DNA of 64,000 bases, taken from assembly GCF_014137855.1 (NCBI RefSeq), contig NZ_JACGWT010000006.1, positions 186,001-250,000 on the forward strand, in the 5' to 3' direction. Origin of the DNA: Microlunatus kandeliicorticis. GTDB taxonomy: Bacteria; Actinomycetota; Actinomycetes; Propionibacteriales; Propionibacteriaceae. The position numbers and the translations under genes are program-made. The notes beneath the pieces are model-generated. The model saw only the letters and a program-made list of their open reading frames with translations. It was not told the origin of the DNA and made no database searches. Each line of letters begins with the position of its first letter. The first letter of the stretch is position 1. This document shows positions 1 through 7,124 of the stretch, in pieces.

Positions 1-553
1 CGTACCGCAGCCGCCGCCGTGCGGCCCGCAGGCTGGTGGCGACGACGATGATCAGACAGATCAGCGCCGCGACCGCCAGCAGCATCCCGCCGTAGGCGGT
101 GACCAGCTCCCAGACCGTCGCGGGCACCAGCGACCAGCGCGCCGAGGCGTAGCCCCCGACGATGGTGACGACGTGCGCGAGCATCAGGTCGAACGACGTG
201 AAGCCCACCACCCGGTGGATCCGGGCCAGCCGGTCCCGCCCCCAGGCGTGCTCGAGGAACGGCAGCCGGGACATCAGCAGCACCTGGACGAGCAGCAGCT
301 CGGCCGACCACAGACCGGTGATCCGGCCGACCGAGGTGAGGCCGGTGACCCAGTGGGCCAGGTCGCGCACCCCGCCGTCGACCAGCCACCAGTAGGTGAC
401 CAGCAGCAGCCCGGCCCAGAGCGCCAGCCCGGTGAGCAGCCGGACGGTGCGGTCGGTGCGCGCGTCGGCGTCGAGCGGGCGTCCGGCGCCGACGGGCGGC
501 GTCACGGGCTCGGCTCGGGTCACCGGCCTCGCGCCGGCCCACGTCTGGGTCAC
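1..553 (-). CDS. Ferric reductase-like transmembrane protein (partial, N-terminal part)
   Basis: The gene runs off the left edge; 184 codons are visible from a GTG at 553, with GGAGG 12 bases upstream. After about 36 hydrophilic residues come four hydrophobic segments (roughly 37-59, 72-95, 115-135 and 152-174). The stretch WGRDRLARIHRVVGF and the following MLAHVV place histidines as in the haem-binding membrane domain of bacterial ferric reductase/flavocytochrome proteins (FRE/NOX superfamily). The missing C-terminus would be expected to carry the FAD/NAD(P)H reductase domain, but this cannot be seen. It is transcribed divergently from the isomerase-like gene at 728. The family call is fairly secure; the substrate (iron chelate or other) is unknown. 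Confidence 0.75.
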   Translation of the reverse strand, partial: MTQTWAGARPVTRAEPVTPPVGAGRPLDADARTDRTVRLLTGLALWAGLLLVTYWWLVDGGVRDLAHWVTGLTSVGRITGLWSAELLLVQVLLMSRLPFLEHAWGRDRLARIHRVVGFTSFDLMLAHVVTIVGGYASARWSLVPATVWELVTAYGGMLLAVAALICLIIVVATSLRAARRRLRY

Positions 554-727
554 GATATATCTCTACCTCCACGATCTAGGAGGATTCTGGGAGCACCGGC
601 TGGGCCGGGCCTCGCAGGGTCCTGTGGGTCTGCTGTGACCGCCGCCCAGGGGTCCGCCGTCCGCTGGCGCCGCGACCTCGACCGCCCCGGGCAAGCCGGT
701 GTCCGACCCGCTGGCTAGCGTCGGACC

Positions 728-1579
728 ATGGTCGACGCCACCGAGGTCACTCACGCTCTGCACGCCTGGTCGCTGCACCGCACCCTGGGCGGCTTCATCG
801 CCCCCCACGCCAATCCTGACGGCAGCGAGCAGCTGACGCCCACCCCGGCCGCCGCGGGGGCGCTCGAGCTGCTCGACCTGCCCGCCGAGCTGGTGGCGCG
901 GGGCTACGACACCGTCCAGATCTGCCACTTCCACCTGCCCAGCCGCGACCCGGGCTATCTGGCCGAGCTGCGGTCGGCGCTGGCCACGGCGGGCGTCCGG
1001 CTCGACGCTCTGCTCGTCGACGCCGGCGACCTGGTCCACCCGACCGATGCCGACGCCCACGAGGCCTGGATCGCCGGCTGGCTCGAGGACGCGGAGACCC
1101 TGGGAGCCACTAGGGCCCGGGTGATCGCCGGGCAGGCCGACCCGACGCCCGAACGGCTCGACGCCAGCGCCCGGCGGCTGGCCCGGCTCGCGGCGAGCAC
1201 CTCGGTCCGGCTGGTCACCGAGAACTGGATGGCGCTGCTGCCGTCGGCCGCCGAGGTGGTCCGGTTGCTCGAGACCGCGGGGGACGGCGTGGGACTGCTG
1301 GTCGACCTGGCCAACTGGACGGTGCCCGACCGCGACGCGCAGCTGGCCCGGATCGGCGGCCTGGCCGAGACCTCGCACGCCAAGTGCCGGACGACGCCCG
1401 ACGGCGCTCTGGACACCGAGAACTACCGCGGCGCTCTGCGCGCCGTCCTCGACGCCGGTTTCACCGGCCCGCTCTGCCTGGTCTACGACGGTCCCGACCC
1501 CGACGAGTGGGGCCAGCTCGCCGGCTGCCAGCGCGTGGTCGAGCAGGAGCTCGCGGTCGCCGTCCGACCCGGAGCCTGA
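728..1579 (+). CDS. Sugar phosphate isomerase/epimerase-like TIM-barrel protein
   Basis: 283 aa with an ATG start. The pattern of alternating beta strands and helices, with acidic and histidine residues near strand ends (QICHFHLPSRD, VTENWMALL, LLVDLANW, HAKCRT), matches the xylose-isomerase-like/AP endonuclease 2 TIM-barrel family. In that family Glu, Asp and His ligate a divalent metal for sugar or sugar-acid isomerisation. Here E161-type (TENW), D (LVDLAN), H (SHAK) and a late D/E are visible, so a metal site is plausible. No signal peptide is seen, so it is probably cytosolic. It stands alone, divergent from the ferric reductase-like gene, and ends just before a block of dispersed repeats. 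The exact substrate cannot be told. Confidence 0.8.
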   Translation: MVDATEVTHALHAWSLHRTLGGFIAPHANPDGSEQLTPTPAAAGALELLDLPAELVARGYDTVQICHFHLPSRDPGYLAELRSALATAGVRLDALLVDAGDLVHPTDADAHEAWIAGWLEDAETLGATRARVIAGQADPTPERLDASARRLARLAASTSVRLVTENWMALLPSAAEVVRLLETAGDGVGLLVDLANWTVPDRDAQLARIGGLAETSHAKCRTTPDGALDTENYRGALRAVLDAGFTGPLCLVYDGPDPDEWGQLAGCQRVVEQELAVAVRPGA

Positions 1580-1583
1580 GCCC

Positions 1584-1670
1584 GCGCACTGAGCCATTCG
1601 AAGCGCCCCACGTGCGCTGAGCCCTTACGTGCGCTGAGCCCTTACGTGCGCTGAGCCCGTCGAAGCGCCG
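1584..1670. repeat. Dispersed GCGCTGAGCC(TG)TCGAAGCGC-type repeat block with 17-bp tandem copies
   Basis: Between two convergent genes lie a degenerate copy (GCACTGAGCCATTCGAAGCGC) and then tandem 17-bp units ACGTGCGCTGAGCCCTT at 1610, 1627 and 1644, the last running into CCGTCGAAGCGCC. The same core, in the other orientation CTTCGACAGGCTCAG, recurs at 38653-38742 and 61878-61997. GCTT..AAGC can form a small stem. Nothing here codes for protein. Confidence 0.8.
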
Positions 1671-1713
1671 CCACGCGCGCCGGTGATCCGGGTCCGTGCG
1701 TCGAGGGCCGGGC

Positions 1714-2214
1714 TCAGGCGTCGGGTGTGCGATCGATGCTGAGGACGTTGACCACGACCGAGCCGGCGACGAGGCCCTGCTCCTCGAGGGCGTGCAGCAG
1801 CCGGAGCCGGAGGGTGCGGGCGATCACCCGGGCCTGGTGGCCGGCCCGGACCGAGACGTCCACCTCGACGTCGACGACGCCGTAGTGGTCGACCACCCGG
1901 GCGGAGCGGAACGGGACCCCGTCCGCGAAGGGGTGTGCGCCCGCGCGCAGCGACGGCTCGATCCGTGCCACGCCCGGCGTACCGGTGACCAGCTCGCTCA
2001 GGTGGGCAGCCAGGGCGGCCGGGGTCGGACGCACGACGCTCGTCCCCGCACCAGCAGGGCTTGGACCGGGCCGACGGACTGACGGCGCGATCCCCGTCGG
2101 GTCGAGGTGCCGGAGCGCGGGTCCCGGCTCACTGGTCGCGAGCGGCGCGCCCGACGGGCTGCTCGGGTCGTTGCGGGGGAAACGGTCGGAGGGGCGGAGT
2201 GACCGCTCACTCAT
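1714..2214 (-). CDS. Divergent Asp23/Gls24-like protein, last gene of the stress cluster
   Basis: 166 aa. The first ~60 residues are Pro/Ser/Arg-rich and look disordered. The C-terminal ~100 residues carry an Asp23-like pattern: an N-terminal helix (AALAAHLSELV), a strand with VVDHYGVVDVEVDVSV, and a final VVVNVLSID strand resembling the V-x-V-x-V-x-D end of the family. The start ATG at 2214 overlaps the stop of the upstream zinc-finger/Asp23 gene by 8 bases (ATGAGTGA), so translation is probably coupled. Asp23 proteins are cytosolic proteins bound to the membrane through AmaP and linked to cell-envelope stress. The homology is weaker than for the other copies in this cluster. Confidence 0.65.
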   Translation of the reverse strand: MSERSLRPSDRFPRNDPSSPSGAPLATSEPGPALRHLDPTGIAPSVRRPGPSPAGAGTSVVRPTPAALAAHLSELVTGTPGVARIEPSLRAGAHPFADGVPFRSARVVDHYGVVDVEVDVSVRAGHQARVIARTLRLRLLHALEEQGLVAGSVVVNVLSIDRTPDA

Positions 2215-2872
2215 CGTGCAGGTCCTGCACGCTGATGTCGATCTTCACCGGATCCATCCCCACCTCGTTCTCGACGGCCTCGCGGACGACCTGCCGCAGC
2301 TCGCTCGTGACCGCGGGGATCGACGCCGAGGCGGCGACACTGATCTGCAGCAACAGTGCCACACGCGCCGGACGCGGCTCCGGATCGGGTCCTGGGGTGG
2401 ACGTCGTCAAGCCGGTTCCGTCGGGCGCGACCGAGTCGTCGGCGACCGCATCGGACGCAACCCAGGGTCGCCGGCGGGGCAGCTCGATCCGCACCCGGCG
2501 CACCTCGACCCCGCGCACCGTGTCGCCCGCGCTCCGGACCACCGAGGCCAGGGCCTGCTCACTGACCGTCAGGTCGGCGGTCGGGCGGTGCGGCTCGGGC
2601 TCGTCGAGCGGCAGCCGCCGCCCGTGCCGCACCTCCGCGCGGGCGATGTCCATGATCCGCTCGAGCACCTGCGGGCTCGGCTGCAGCTCGGGGTCCTCGA
2701 CGTCACGACGCCGTTGCTCGGCGGTGACCTCGGCGAGCTGCGACAGGCTCGCGCGGGCGGCTCGGCAGTCCGGGCAGGTGCGTTCGTGGGCGTCCGGCGG
2801 CCGGTCGACACCGGCCCACACGTCGTCGATGTCGCGGCCGCAACCCAGGCGGGTCGACGTGCTCACCGCCAT
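2207..2872 (-). CDS. Zinc-finger (anti-sigma-type) / Asp23 fusion protein
   Basis: 221 aa. The N-terminus has C11, then HERTCPDC giving H29-x3-C33-x2-C36, the arrangement of the ZAS/zf-HC2 zinc-binding anti-sigma domain. A charged linker leads to an Asp23-like domain at about 95-221 with the typical end PVKIDISVQDLHDE. The ATG at 2872 overlaps the end of the ECF sigma factor gene (stop at 2863-2865), the usual position of a cognate anti-sigma gene. There is no membrane segment, unlike most anti-sigma factors. Inference: it may bind and hold the sigma factor and sense envelope state through the Asp23 part. An alternative is that the zinc finger is only structural. Confidence 0.8.
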   Translation of the reverse strand: MAVSTSTRLGCGRDIDDVWAGVDRPPDAHERTCPDCRAARASLSQLAEVTAEQRRRDVEDPELQPSPQVLERIMDIARAEVRHGRRLPLDEPEPHRPTADLTVSEQALASVVRSAGDTVRGVEVRRVRIELPRRRPWVASDAVADDSVAPDGTGLTTSTPGPDPEPRPARVALLLQISVAASASIPAVTSELRQVVREAVENEVGMDPVKIDISVQDLHDE

Positions 2873-3510
2873 GAGTCCATTCCCTTCGTGAGGTTCTGCC
2901 GGGCGCGTGCGATGCGACCGCGGACGGTCGAGAGCGGGAGGTTCATGGCGTAGGCGATCTCGGGATAGGTCAGTTCGTGCAGCTCGTGCAGCACCCAGCA
3001 GATCCGTTGGTCCTCCGGGAGGCCGGCGAGCAGGTCGGAGAGCCCCCGCAGCTGGGCGGACAGCTCCGCCGCCGAGGCCGGGTCGTCGTCGCGCGAGCCG
3101 AAGAGCGCCGCCCGGTCCCCGAGCACCTCGGCGAGCTCGTCGCCCTCGGCGGGATCGGTGCGGCGGCGGCCCCGGGTGCGGAGCACCGACAGGCACCGCC
3201 GCGTGACGATCTGGTAGATCCAGCTGTGGAAGGCCTCGGGATCGGTGAGGATCGGCAGCCGGCGCCAGGCCTGGACCAGGGCGTCCTGCAGGACGTCCTC
3301 GGCCTCTCCCCGATCGCCGAGCAGGCGGTACGCGAGTCGGAAGAGCGGCCCCTGGTAGCTGCGGGCGAGCTGCTCGAAGGCGTCGACGTCACCGTCCTGG
3401 GCGCGGCCGACGACGGTCGCCTCCCTGAGCTGCGCGGCACCATCGTCTCCCGTCCGCTCCTGCGTTCCCCTGGACTCGTCGGCCCCGTGACCGGATGGGC
3501 TGACGGTCAT
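2863..3510 (-). CDS. ECF (sigma-70 family) RNA polymerase sigma factor
   Basis: 215 aa. Sigma region 2 spans roughly 42-110, with the typical AYRLLGDRGEAEDVLQDA stretch for -10 recognition and core binding. Region 4 spans about 150-212, with the helix-turn-helix YPEIAYAMNLPLSTVRGRIARAR. The ~30-residue N-terminal extension is polar. It is overlapped by the zinc-finger/Asp23 gene downstream, which suggests sigma/anti-sigma coupling, and preceded 70 bases upstream by the histone-like gene. It probably directs the Asp23 cluster itself; no promoter consensus was verified. Confidence 0.93.
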   Translation of the reverse strand: MTVSPSGHGADESRGTQERTGDDGAAQLREATVVGRAQDGDVDAFEQLARSYQGPLFRLAYRLLGDRGEAEDVLQDALVQAWRRLPILTDPEAFHSWIYQIVTRRCLSVLRTRGRRRTDPAEGDELAEVLGDRAALFGSRDDDPASAAELSAQLRGLSDLLAGLPEDQRICWVLHELHELTYPEIAYAMNLPLSTVRGRIARARQNLTKGMDSWR

Positions 3511-3580
3511 CCGACCCTACTGTTCGCCCGTCCCGCCACGACGGCGGCAGACCCCCGCCCGCACTCCGTCGTGGTGGTCC

Positions 3581-3994
3581 TCATGCCCCGAGCTTCCGGA
3601 GCTTCTTCCGCGCCTCCTTACGAGCCTCCTTGGCCTGCCCGAGCCGCTCGTCGAGCTTGTCGAGCAGCTCCTCCGAGGCGCGGAGCGACTTCTTGACGTT
3701 GCGGGCCCGCTGGGCGTCGGCGGAGAGCTTCTGAGTCACCCGGGTCTCGAGCTTCTGGACGGTGGCCAGCTTCCGGTCGGCCTGCTCGAGCTGCTCGCGG
3801 GCCCGGGCCACCGCCTTCGGGTTGGCCACGGGCTGCGCCGACGTCTTCGCGGCCGGGCGCTTCGAGGCGGTCGTCGTTCCCGTGCTCGTGCCCGTGCTCT
3901 TGGTCGAGCTCTTCTTCGACGACGGCTTCGCGGCGGACGTCTTCTTCGCGGTGCTCTTCGTGCTCCTGCTGGCGGGCTTGGTCGCGGCGGCCAT
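3581..3994 (-). CDS. Lys/Ala/Ser/Thr-rich histone-like protein with C-terminal coiled coil
   Basis: 137 aa from the ATG at 3994, chosen because AGGAG lies 6 bases upstream. Residues ~1-60 are a low-complexity Ala/Lys/Ser/Thr tail resembling eukaryotic histone H1 and actinobacterial nucleoid-protein tails. Residues ~60-137 form a strongly helical, heptad-rich charged segment ending KEARKEARKKLRKLGA. No enzymatic motif is seen. It lies between the LEA-like Asp23 gene and the sigma factor in the same orientation. It may bind nucleic acid or act as a spacer/scaffold; the function is unknown. Confidence 0.7.
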   Translation of the reverse strand: MAAATKPASRSTKSTAKKTSAAKPSSKKSSTKSTGTSTGTTTASKRPAAKTSAQPVANPKAVARAREQLEQADRKLATVQKLETRVTQKLSADAQRARNVKKSLRASEELLDKLDERLGQAKEARKEARKKLRKLGA

Positions 3995-4042
3995 GATCAT
4001 CTCCTGTCGGTCGGTGTCGGTCTGCACGCGGTCGGTGTCGCG

Positions 4043-4981
4043 TCAGTGGTCGCGGCGCTCACCCTCGTGGTGGTCGCCCTCGTGGTGATCGTGCTCGAGG
4101 TGCCCGACCTCGTGGTGCTCGTGCTCGGCGTGCTCGCCCCCGGCGTGCTCGGTCTCCGCCGGGGCGACGGTCACGGTGCGGGTCTCGGTGACGGTCACCG
4201 TCTCCTGCGGCGTGTCCTGCAGCCGTTCGACGATCTCTGCGGCGAGATCGGCCGCCGGCTCGCTCGCCTCGGCGCGGCGCTCGTCGAGACGGTCGACGCC
4301 CGCGTCGATCGCCGCGGCCGCGGAGTCGGCGGCGTCGGCCGCCGCGTCCTTGGCCTCGGCGGCCTTCTCGGCGGCCACGTCCCGGGCCTCGGCGGTTTTC
4401 TCGGCCGCGGCGTCACGCGCCTGGCTCGCGGTCTCCCCTGCTCGCTCGGCGGCGTCGGACGCCGCCTGCTTGGCCTTGCGGGCCGAGTCGCCGGCAATCT
4501 GCCGCACCCGGTCCGCCTGCTCGGCGGCCAGCCGGCGCAGGTCCTCGTCCCAGCGGTCCTGCTGCTCCTGCGGAAGTTTGAGGTCGTCGACGGACACGTC
4601 GACCCGGACCACGTCGAGACCGGTGCGGGTGTGCACCGCGTCGCTCACCGCCTGGCGGACCCGGTCGCTGACCTCGGGGGCGGAGGTGCCGTAGTCGATC
4701 ACCAGACCGAGGTCGAGCGCGATCGCGCCCCGACCGACCTCGGCGCTCATCCCGGTGGCCGACACCAGCCGGGAGCCCTGCACCCGGCGCACCGACCCGC
4801 TGAGCCGGCGTCGGAGGGTGGACCCGAGATCGTGCACCCCCGGCACCGCCACGGCGGCGGCGCGGGCCGCCTCGAGAGCCTTGGTCTCGGGCTTGGGTGC
4901 CTCCTGGCCCACCGGGGCGAGTGCCGGTCGGGTCTCCTGCCGAACGTCCTGCGTCGTCTCCTGCCGGGTGGGGTCAGCCAT
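4043..4981 (-). CDS. Asp23-domain protein with Ala-rich coiled coil and His-rich C-terminal tail
   Basis: 312 aa with three parts. Residues ~35-145 are a good Asp23/Gls24 domain (ALDLGLVIDYGTSAPEVSD, then VVRVDVSVDDLKLP). Residues ~150-255 are an Ala/Lys/Glu-rich amphipathic repeat (AAEKTAEARDVAAEKAAEAK) of the type seen in LEA and apolipoprotein-like stress proteins. The last 34 residues contain 12 histidines and many acidic residues. Ordinary Asp23 proteins are about 120-180 aa, so this is an extended form. It sits between AmaP-like and histone-like genes. A role coating or protecting the membrane and binding metal through the tail is inference. Confidence 0.85.
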   Translation of the reverse strand: MADPTRQETTQDVRQETRPALAPVGQEAPKPETKALEAARAAAVAVPGVHDLGSTLRRRLSGSVRRVQGSRLVSATGMSAEVGRGAIALDLGLVIDYGTSAPEVSDRVRQAVSDAVHTRTGLDVVRVDVSVDDLKLPQEQQDRWDEDLRRLAAEQADRVRQIAGDSARKAKQAASDAAERAGETASQARDAAAEKTAEARDVAAEKAAEAKDAAADAADSAAAAIDAGVDRLDERRAEASEPAADLAAEIVERLQDTPQETVTVTETRTVTVAPAETEHAGGEHAEHEHHEVGHLEHDHHEGDHHEGERRDH

Positions 4982-5084
4982 CCGTCGGTCCTCCTTCCGG
5001 ACCCGTGAGGGTCCTGGTGTCGGCCGGAGCCGATCCGGCCGTTCGTCCTGCGTGTTGGGTGCTTGCTGGTCGTCGCGCGGAGCG

Positions 5085-5696
5085 TCAGACGGTGACCGCG
5101 CGCTCGCTGCGGCGGCCGCGGTCGACCTCGACCAGCACGCCGAACCGCTGCACCGGGGCTTCGAGCGCCTGACCGAGGCCGGCCGCGACCGTGCTCTCCA
5201 ACTGGCCCATCAGCCCGCTGAGATCGGCCCGGTCCGCGCAGGTCACCTTGAGGGTGAGCTCCGGCCGGTCGGCCGTGCCACGCAGCACCGCGGACGCGTC
5301 GGTGACGCCAGGGAACGCCTTGGTCTGGGTCTCGACCGCGTCGGTCAGCACCTTGGGTTCGCACCGGGTCAGCCCGTGCTCGGTCGAGTCGTGCAACCGG
5401 AACGGCCGGGCCTGGTTGGTGCGGGGCACCTGGGCGATCAGCCACGCCAGGCCGAGCAGCGCCAGCACCACGCCGACGAGGATGACCACCACGATCACCC
5501 AGCTCTGGTTCCAGACGCTGCCGCCGGGCAGCAGCTTGGTGCCGTCGGCCGGAGCCCGGAGGCTCAGCCCGGTGGCCCGGCCGATGCTGGGCAGCAGCCC
5601 GGCCCGGGCGATCCCGGCCACAGCGGCGGCGATGATCAGCACCAGGCCGATCACGGCGAGCCAGCCGCGGTTGAGTGCGGAAGCCGTCTGTCGCAT
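5085..5696 (-). CDS. amaP: AmaP-like alkaline-shock membrane anchor protein
   Basis: 203 aa. Two hydrophobic segments (about 12-33 and 66-88) bracket a short loop; the remaining ~110 residues are cytosolic and end in an Asp23-like strand pattern (RFGVLVEVDRGRR). This is the build of AmaP, which tethers Asp23 to the membrane in staphylococci. The ATG at 5696 shares one base with the stop of the upstream DUF6286-type gene (TGATG), so the two are coupled. Its partners are probably the neighbouring Asp23 proteins. The symbol is given by family resemblance only. Confidence 0.78.
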   Translation of the reverse strand: MRQTASALNRGWLAVIGLVLIIAAAVAGIARAGLLPSIGRATGLSLRAPADGTKLLPGGSVWNQSWVIVVVILVGVVLALLGLAWLIAQVPRTNQARPFRLHDSTEHGLTRCEPKVLTDAVETQTKAFPGVTDASAVLRGTADRPELTLKVTCADRADLSGLMGQLESTVAAGLGQALEAPVQRFGVLVEVDRGRRSERAVTV

Positions 5697-6271
5697 CAGA
5701 TCCCCCTCGTGTGGACGCTCACGCTGACCCGCGCGGCGGGCTGCACCCCCGCGGCGGAGAGCCGCTGGCTGACCGCCTGCTGCACCCGGTCGCGGAGCTG
5801 CCGCGCCTCGGCGTCGGTGGCGGTCGTGACGGCGACCCGGACGCGGTGTCCGCCGGCCGAGGCCGAGACCCGCTCCACGCCGTCGATCTCCTCGGCGGTG
5901 GCCGCGGCCAGCCGGGCCAGCCCGCGCTGCGAGATCACGAACTCGGTCTGGGCGGCGACCCCGGCGCCGCCGGCGGCCAGCCGGGCCGACGTGTAGCCGC
6001 CCGGGATGATCGCGGCCAGCAGCAGCACCAGACCGATCACGCCGACACCGATCACGATGCCCAGGAAGGCGCCGGAGCCCCAGGTCAGGCCGGCCAGGCC
6101 CTTCGCCCCGGAGCGCACCGGAGCGGCCCAGCTGCCGTCGATCAGGCGGAAGACGCCGGCCAGCACGGCCAGCACCCCCGCGGCCAGCAGCACCAGCGCG
6201 ACGATCGAGGCCGGTACGGTCCGGCTCGGGCGCCGACGCAGTCGGCGCGAGCGCGCGTCCGAGCGACTCAT
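5696..6271 (-). CDS. DUF6286-type membrane protein of the Asp23 cluster
   Basis: 191 aa. A basic N-terminus (RRLRRRPSR) is followed by two membrane segments (about 20-43 and 67-90). A soluble C-terminal domain follows with alternating strands and helices (EIDGVERVSASAGGHRVRV ... ARVSVSVHTRG) that resembles the Asp23 fold. Proteins of this shape regularly accompany Asp23 and AmaP genes in actinobacteria. It overlaps its upstream Asp23 neighbour by the ATGA at 6268-6271 and its downstream AmaP-like neighbour by one base. Its biochemical role is not established. Confidence 0.75.
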   Translation of the reverse strand: MSRSDARSRRLRRRPSRTVPASIVALVLLAAGVLAVLAGVFRLIDGSWAAPVRSGAKGLAGLTWGSGAFLGIVIGVGVIGLVLLLAAIIPGGYTSARLAAGGAGVAAQTEFVISQRGLARLAAATAEEIDGVERVSASAGGHRVRVAVTTATDAEARQLRDRVQQAVSQRLSAAGVQPAARVSVSVHTRGI

Positions 6272-6705
6272 CGCAGTTCCCTCCTGCCGTCCCGGCCCTC
6301 AGCGGCGCGCTCGGCGCCGGGGACGGCCAGGAACTCCACGTCGATGTCGACCCGCCGGACCTGGACGCCGGTGAGCCGGGCCACCCGCTCGGCGACGACG
6401 GACCGGATCTGGTCCGTGGCCCGTCGCAGCGAGGCCGGGTAGGCGATGCCGACGCTGATGGCCAGGTCGGCGGTGTTGGTCGCCGTCGACAGGTCGACGT
6501 CGACCTTGGGTCGTGCACTGCGGTCGGCCTTGGCCCCGATCCCGAGGAAGCCCCCGGAGGTGCCGTAGGAGACCCCGACCTCGGCGACGACCTGCGCGGC
6601 GATCTTCTCGACCACGCCGTCCGCCAGGACCAGTCGTCCGCGACGGGCGGCGTCCGAGGTCCCCCGGCCGGGGTGTCCGGCCAGGGCGGGCGCCGCGGTG
6701 CTCAT
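6268..6705 (-). CDS. Asp23/Gls24 family envelope stress protein
   Basis: 145 aa from the ATG at 6705. It begins with the classic GRLVLADGVVEKIAAQVVAE helix and continues with ADLAISVGIAYPASLRRATD, then GVQVRRVDIDVEFL, covering a complete Asp23 domain of the usual length. A GGFLGIG insert is present between the first helix and the first long strand. The start overlaps the stop of the small membrane protein gene (ATGA). It is a cytosolic protein expected to bind the membrane via the AmaP-like/DUF6286 proteins encoded next to it. Confidence 0.9.
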   Translation of the reverse strand: MSTAAPALAGHPGRGTSDAARRGRLVLADGVVEKIAAQVVAEVGVSYGTSGGFLGIGAKADRSARPKVDVDLSTATNTADLAISVGIAYPASLRRATDQIRSVVAERVARLTGVQVRRVDIDVEFLAVPGAERAAEGRDGRRELR

Positions 6706-6884
6706 CGCTTCTCGGTGCTGCGCCCGAGGACGCCCTGCACGTCGAGCCGGCCGTCGAGGACCAGACCGACCACCAGGCCGATCGCCCCGAAGACGGCGAC
6801 GATCACGAAGGACCCGAAGGTCCCGAAGGCGGCCGTCACCCCCAGCACCAGGCCGACGAACAAGGCCACTGTGACTCGCGACAT
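6702..6884 (-). CDS. Small (60 aa) two-helix membrane protein of the Asp23 operon
   Basis: 60 aa. Two hydrophobic helices (about 5-22 and 25-44) are separated by a short GTFG turn, followed by a polar tail LDGRLDVQGVLGRSTEKR. This matches the DUF2273-type small proteins that precede Asp23 genes in Gram-positive bacteria. The stop overlaps the next Asp23 start (ATGA). It is the first gene of the apparent operon 6884-5085. GAGGAAAC lies just upstream of the ATG. Confidence 0.78.
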   Translation of the reverse strand: MSRVTVALFVGLVLGVTAAFGTFGSFVIVAVFGAIGLVVGLVLDGRLDVQGVLGRSTEKR

Positions 6885-6976
6885 CTCGTTTCCTCCTCGC
6901 TCGACGACGTGCGTCGATCAGACTGCTCGTGGTCCGGTCACCAGGTGTTCGCCCGATCGCCATCCGGTGGTCACGG

Positions 6977-7016
6977 TCGGGTGATCATGACCGCAGGGTG
7001 GAGATCGGGTGATCAT
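6977..7016. promoter_or_regulatory. 12-bp direct repeat upstream of the Asp23/AmaP operon
   Basis: TCGGGTGATCAT occurs at 6977-6988 and again at 7005-7016, 28 bases apart start to start, 93-132 bases upstream of the small membrane protein gene. The spacing is close to three helix turns, as expected for two regulator contacts on one DNA face. The binding protein is unknown. Confidence 0.4.
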
Positions 7017-7076
7017 CGCGAGACTCGCGCGGTGACCGGGGTTTCGCGGGAGCGGCCCTTCGGGCCCTCCCTGCGC

Positions 7077-7107
7077 GGCCCGGACCGGTATCGAGCCGGT
7101 CCGGGCC
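7077..7107 (-). terminator. Hairpin after the first Asp23 gene
   Basis: GGCCCGGACCGG (7077-7088) pairs perfectly with CCGGTCCGGGCC (7096-7107) around a 7-base loop, 17 bases beyond the stop of the gene ending at 7125. There is no clear U-run, as is common in high-GC actinobacteria. Confidence 0.65.
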
Positions 7108-7124
7108 CAGGGATCAGCGCTGAG

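Noticed and set aside
1584-1670. CRISPR array reading of the tandem repeats here and at 38653 and 61878
   Set aside because: Units are too short, spacers are not unique and no cas genes are in the window.
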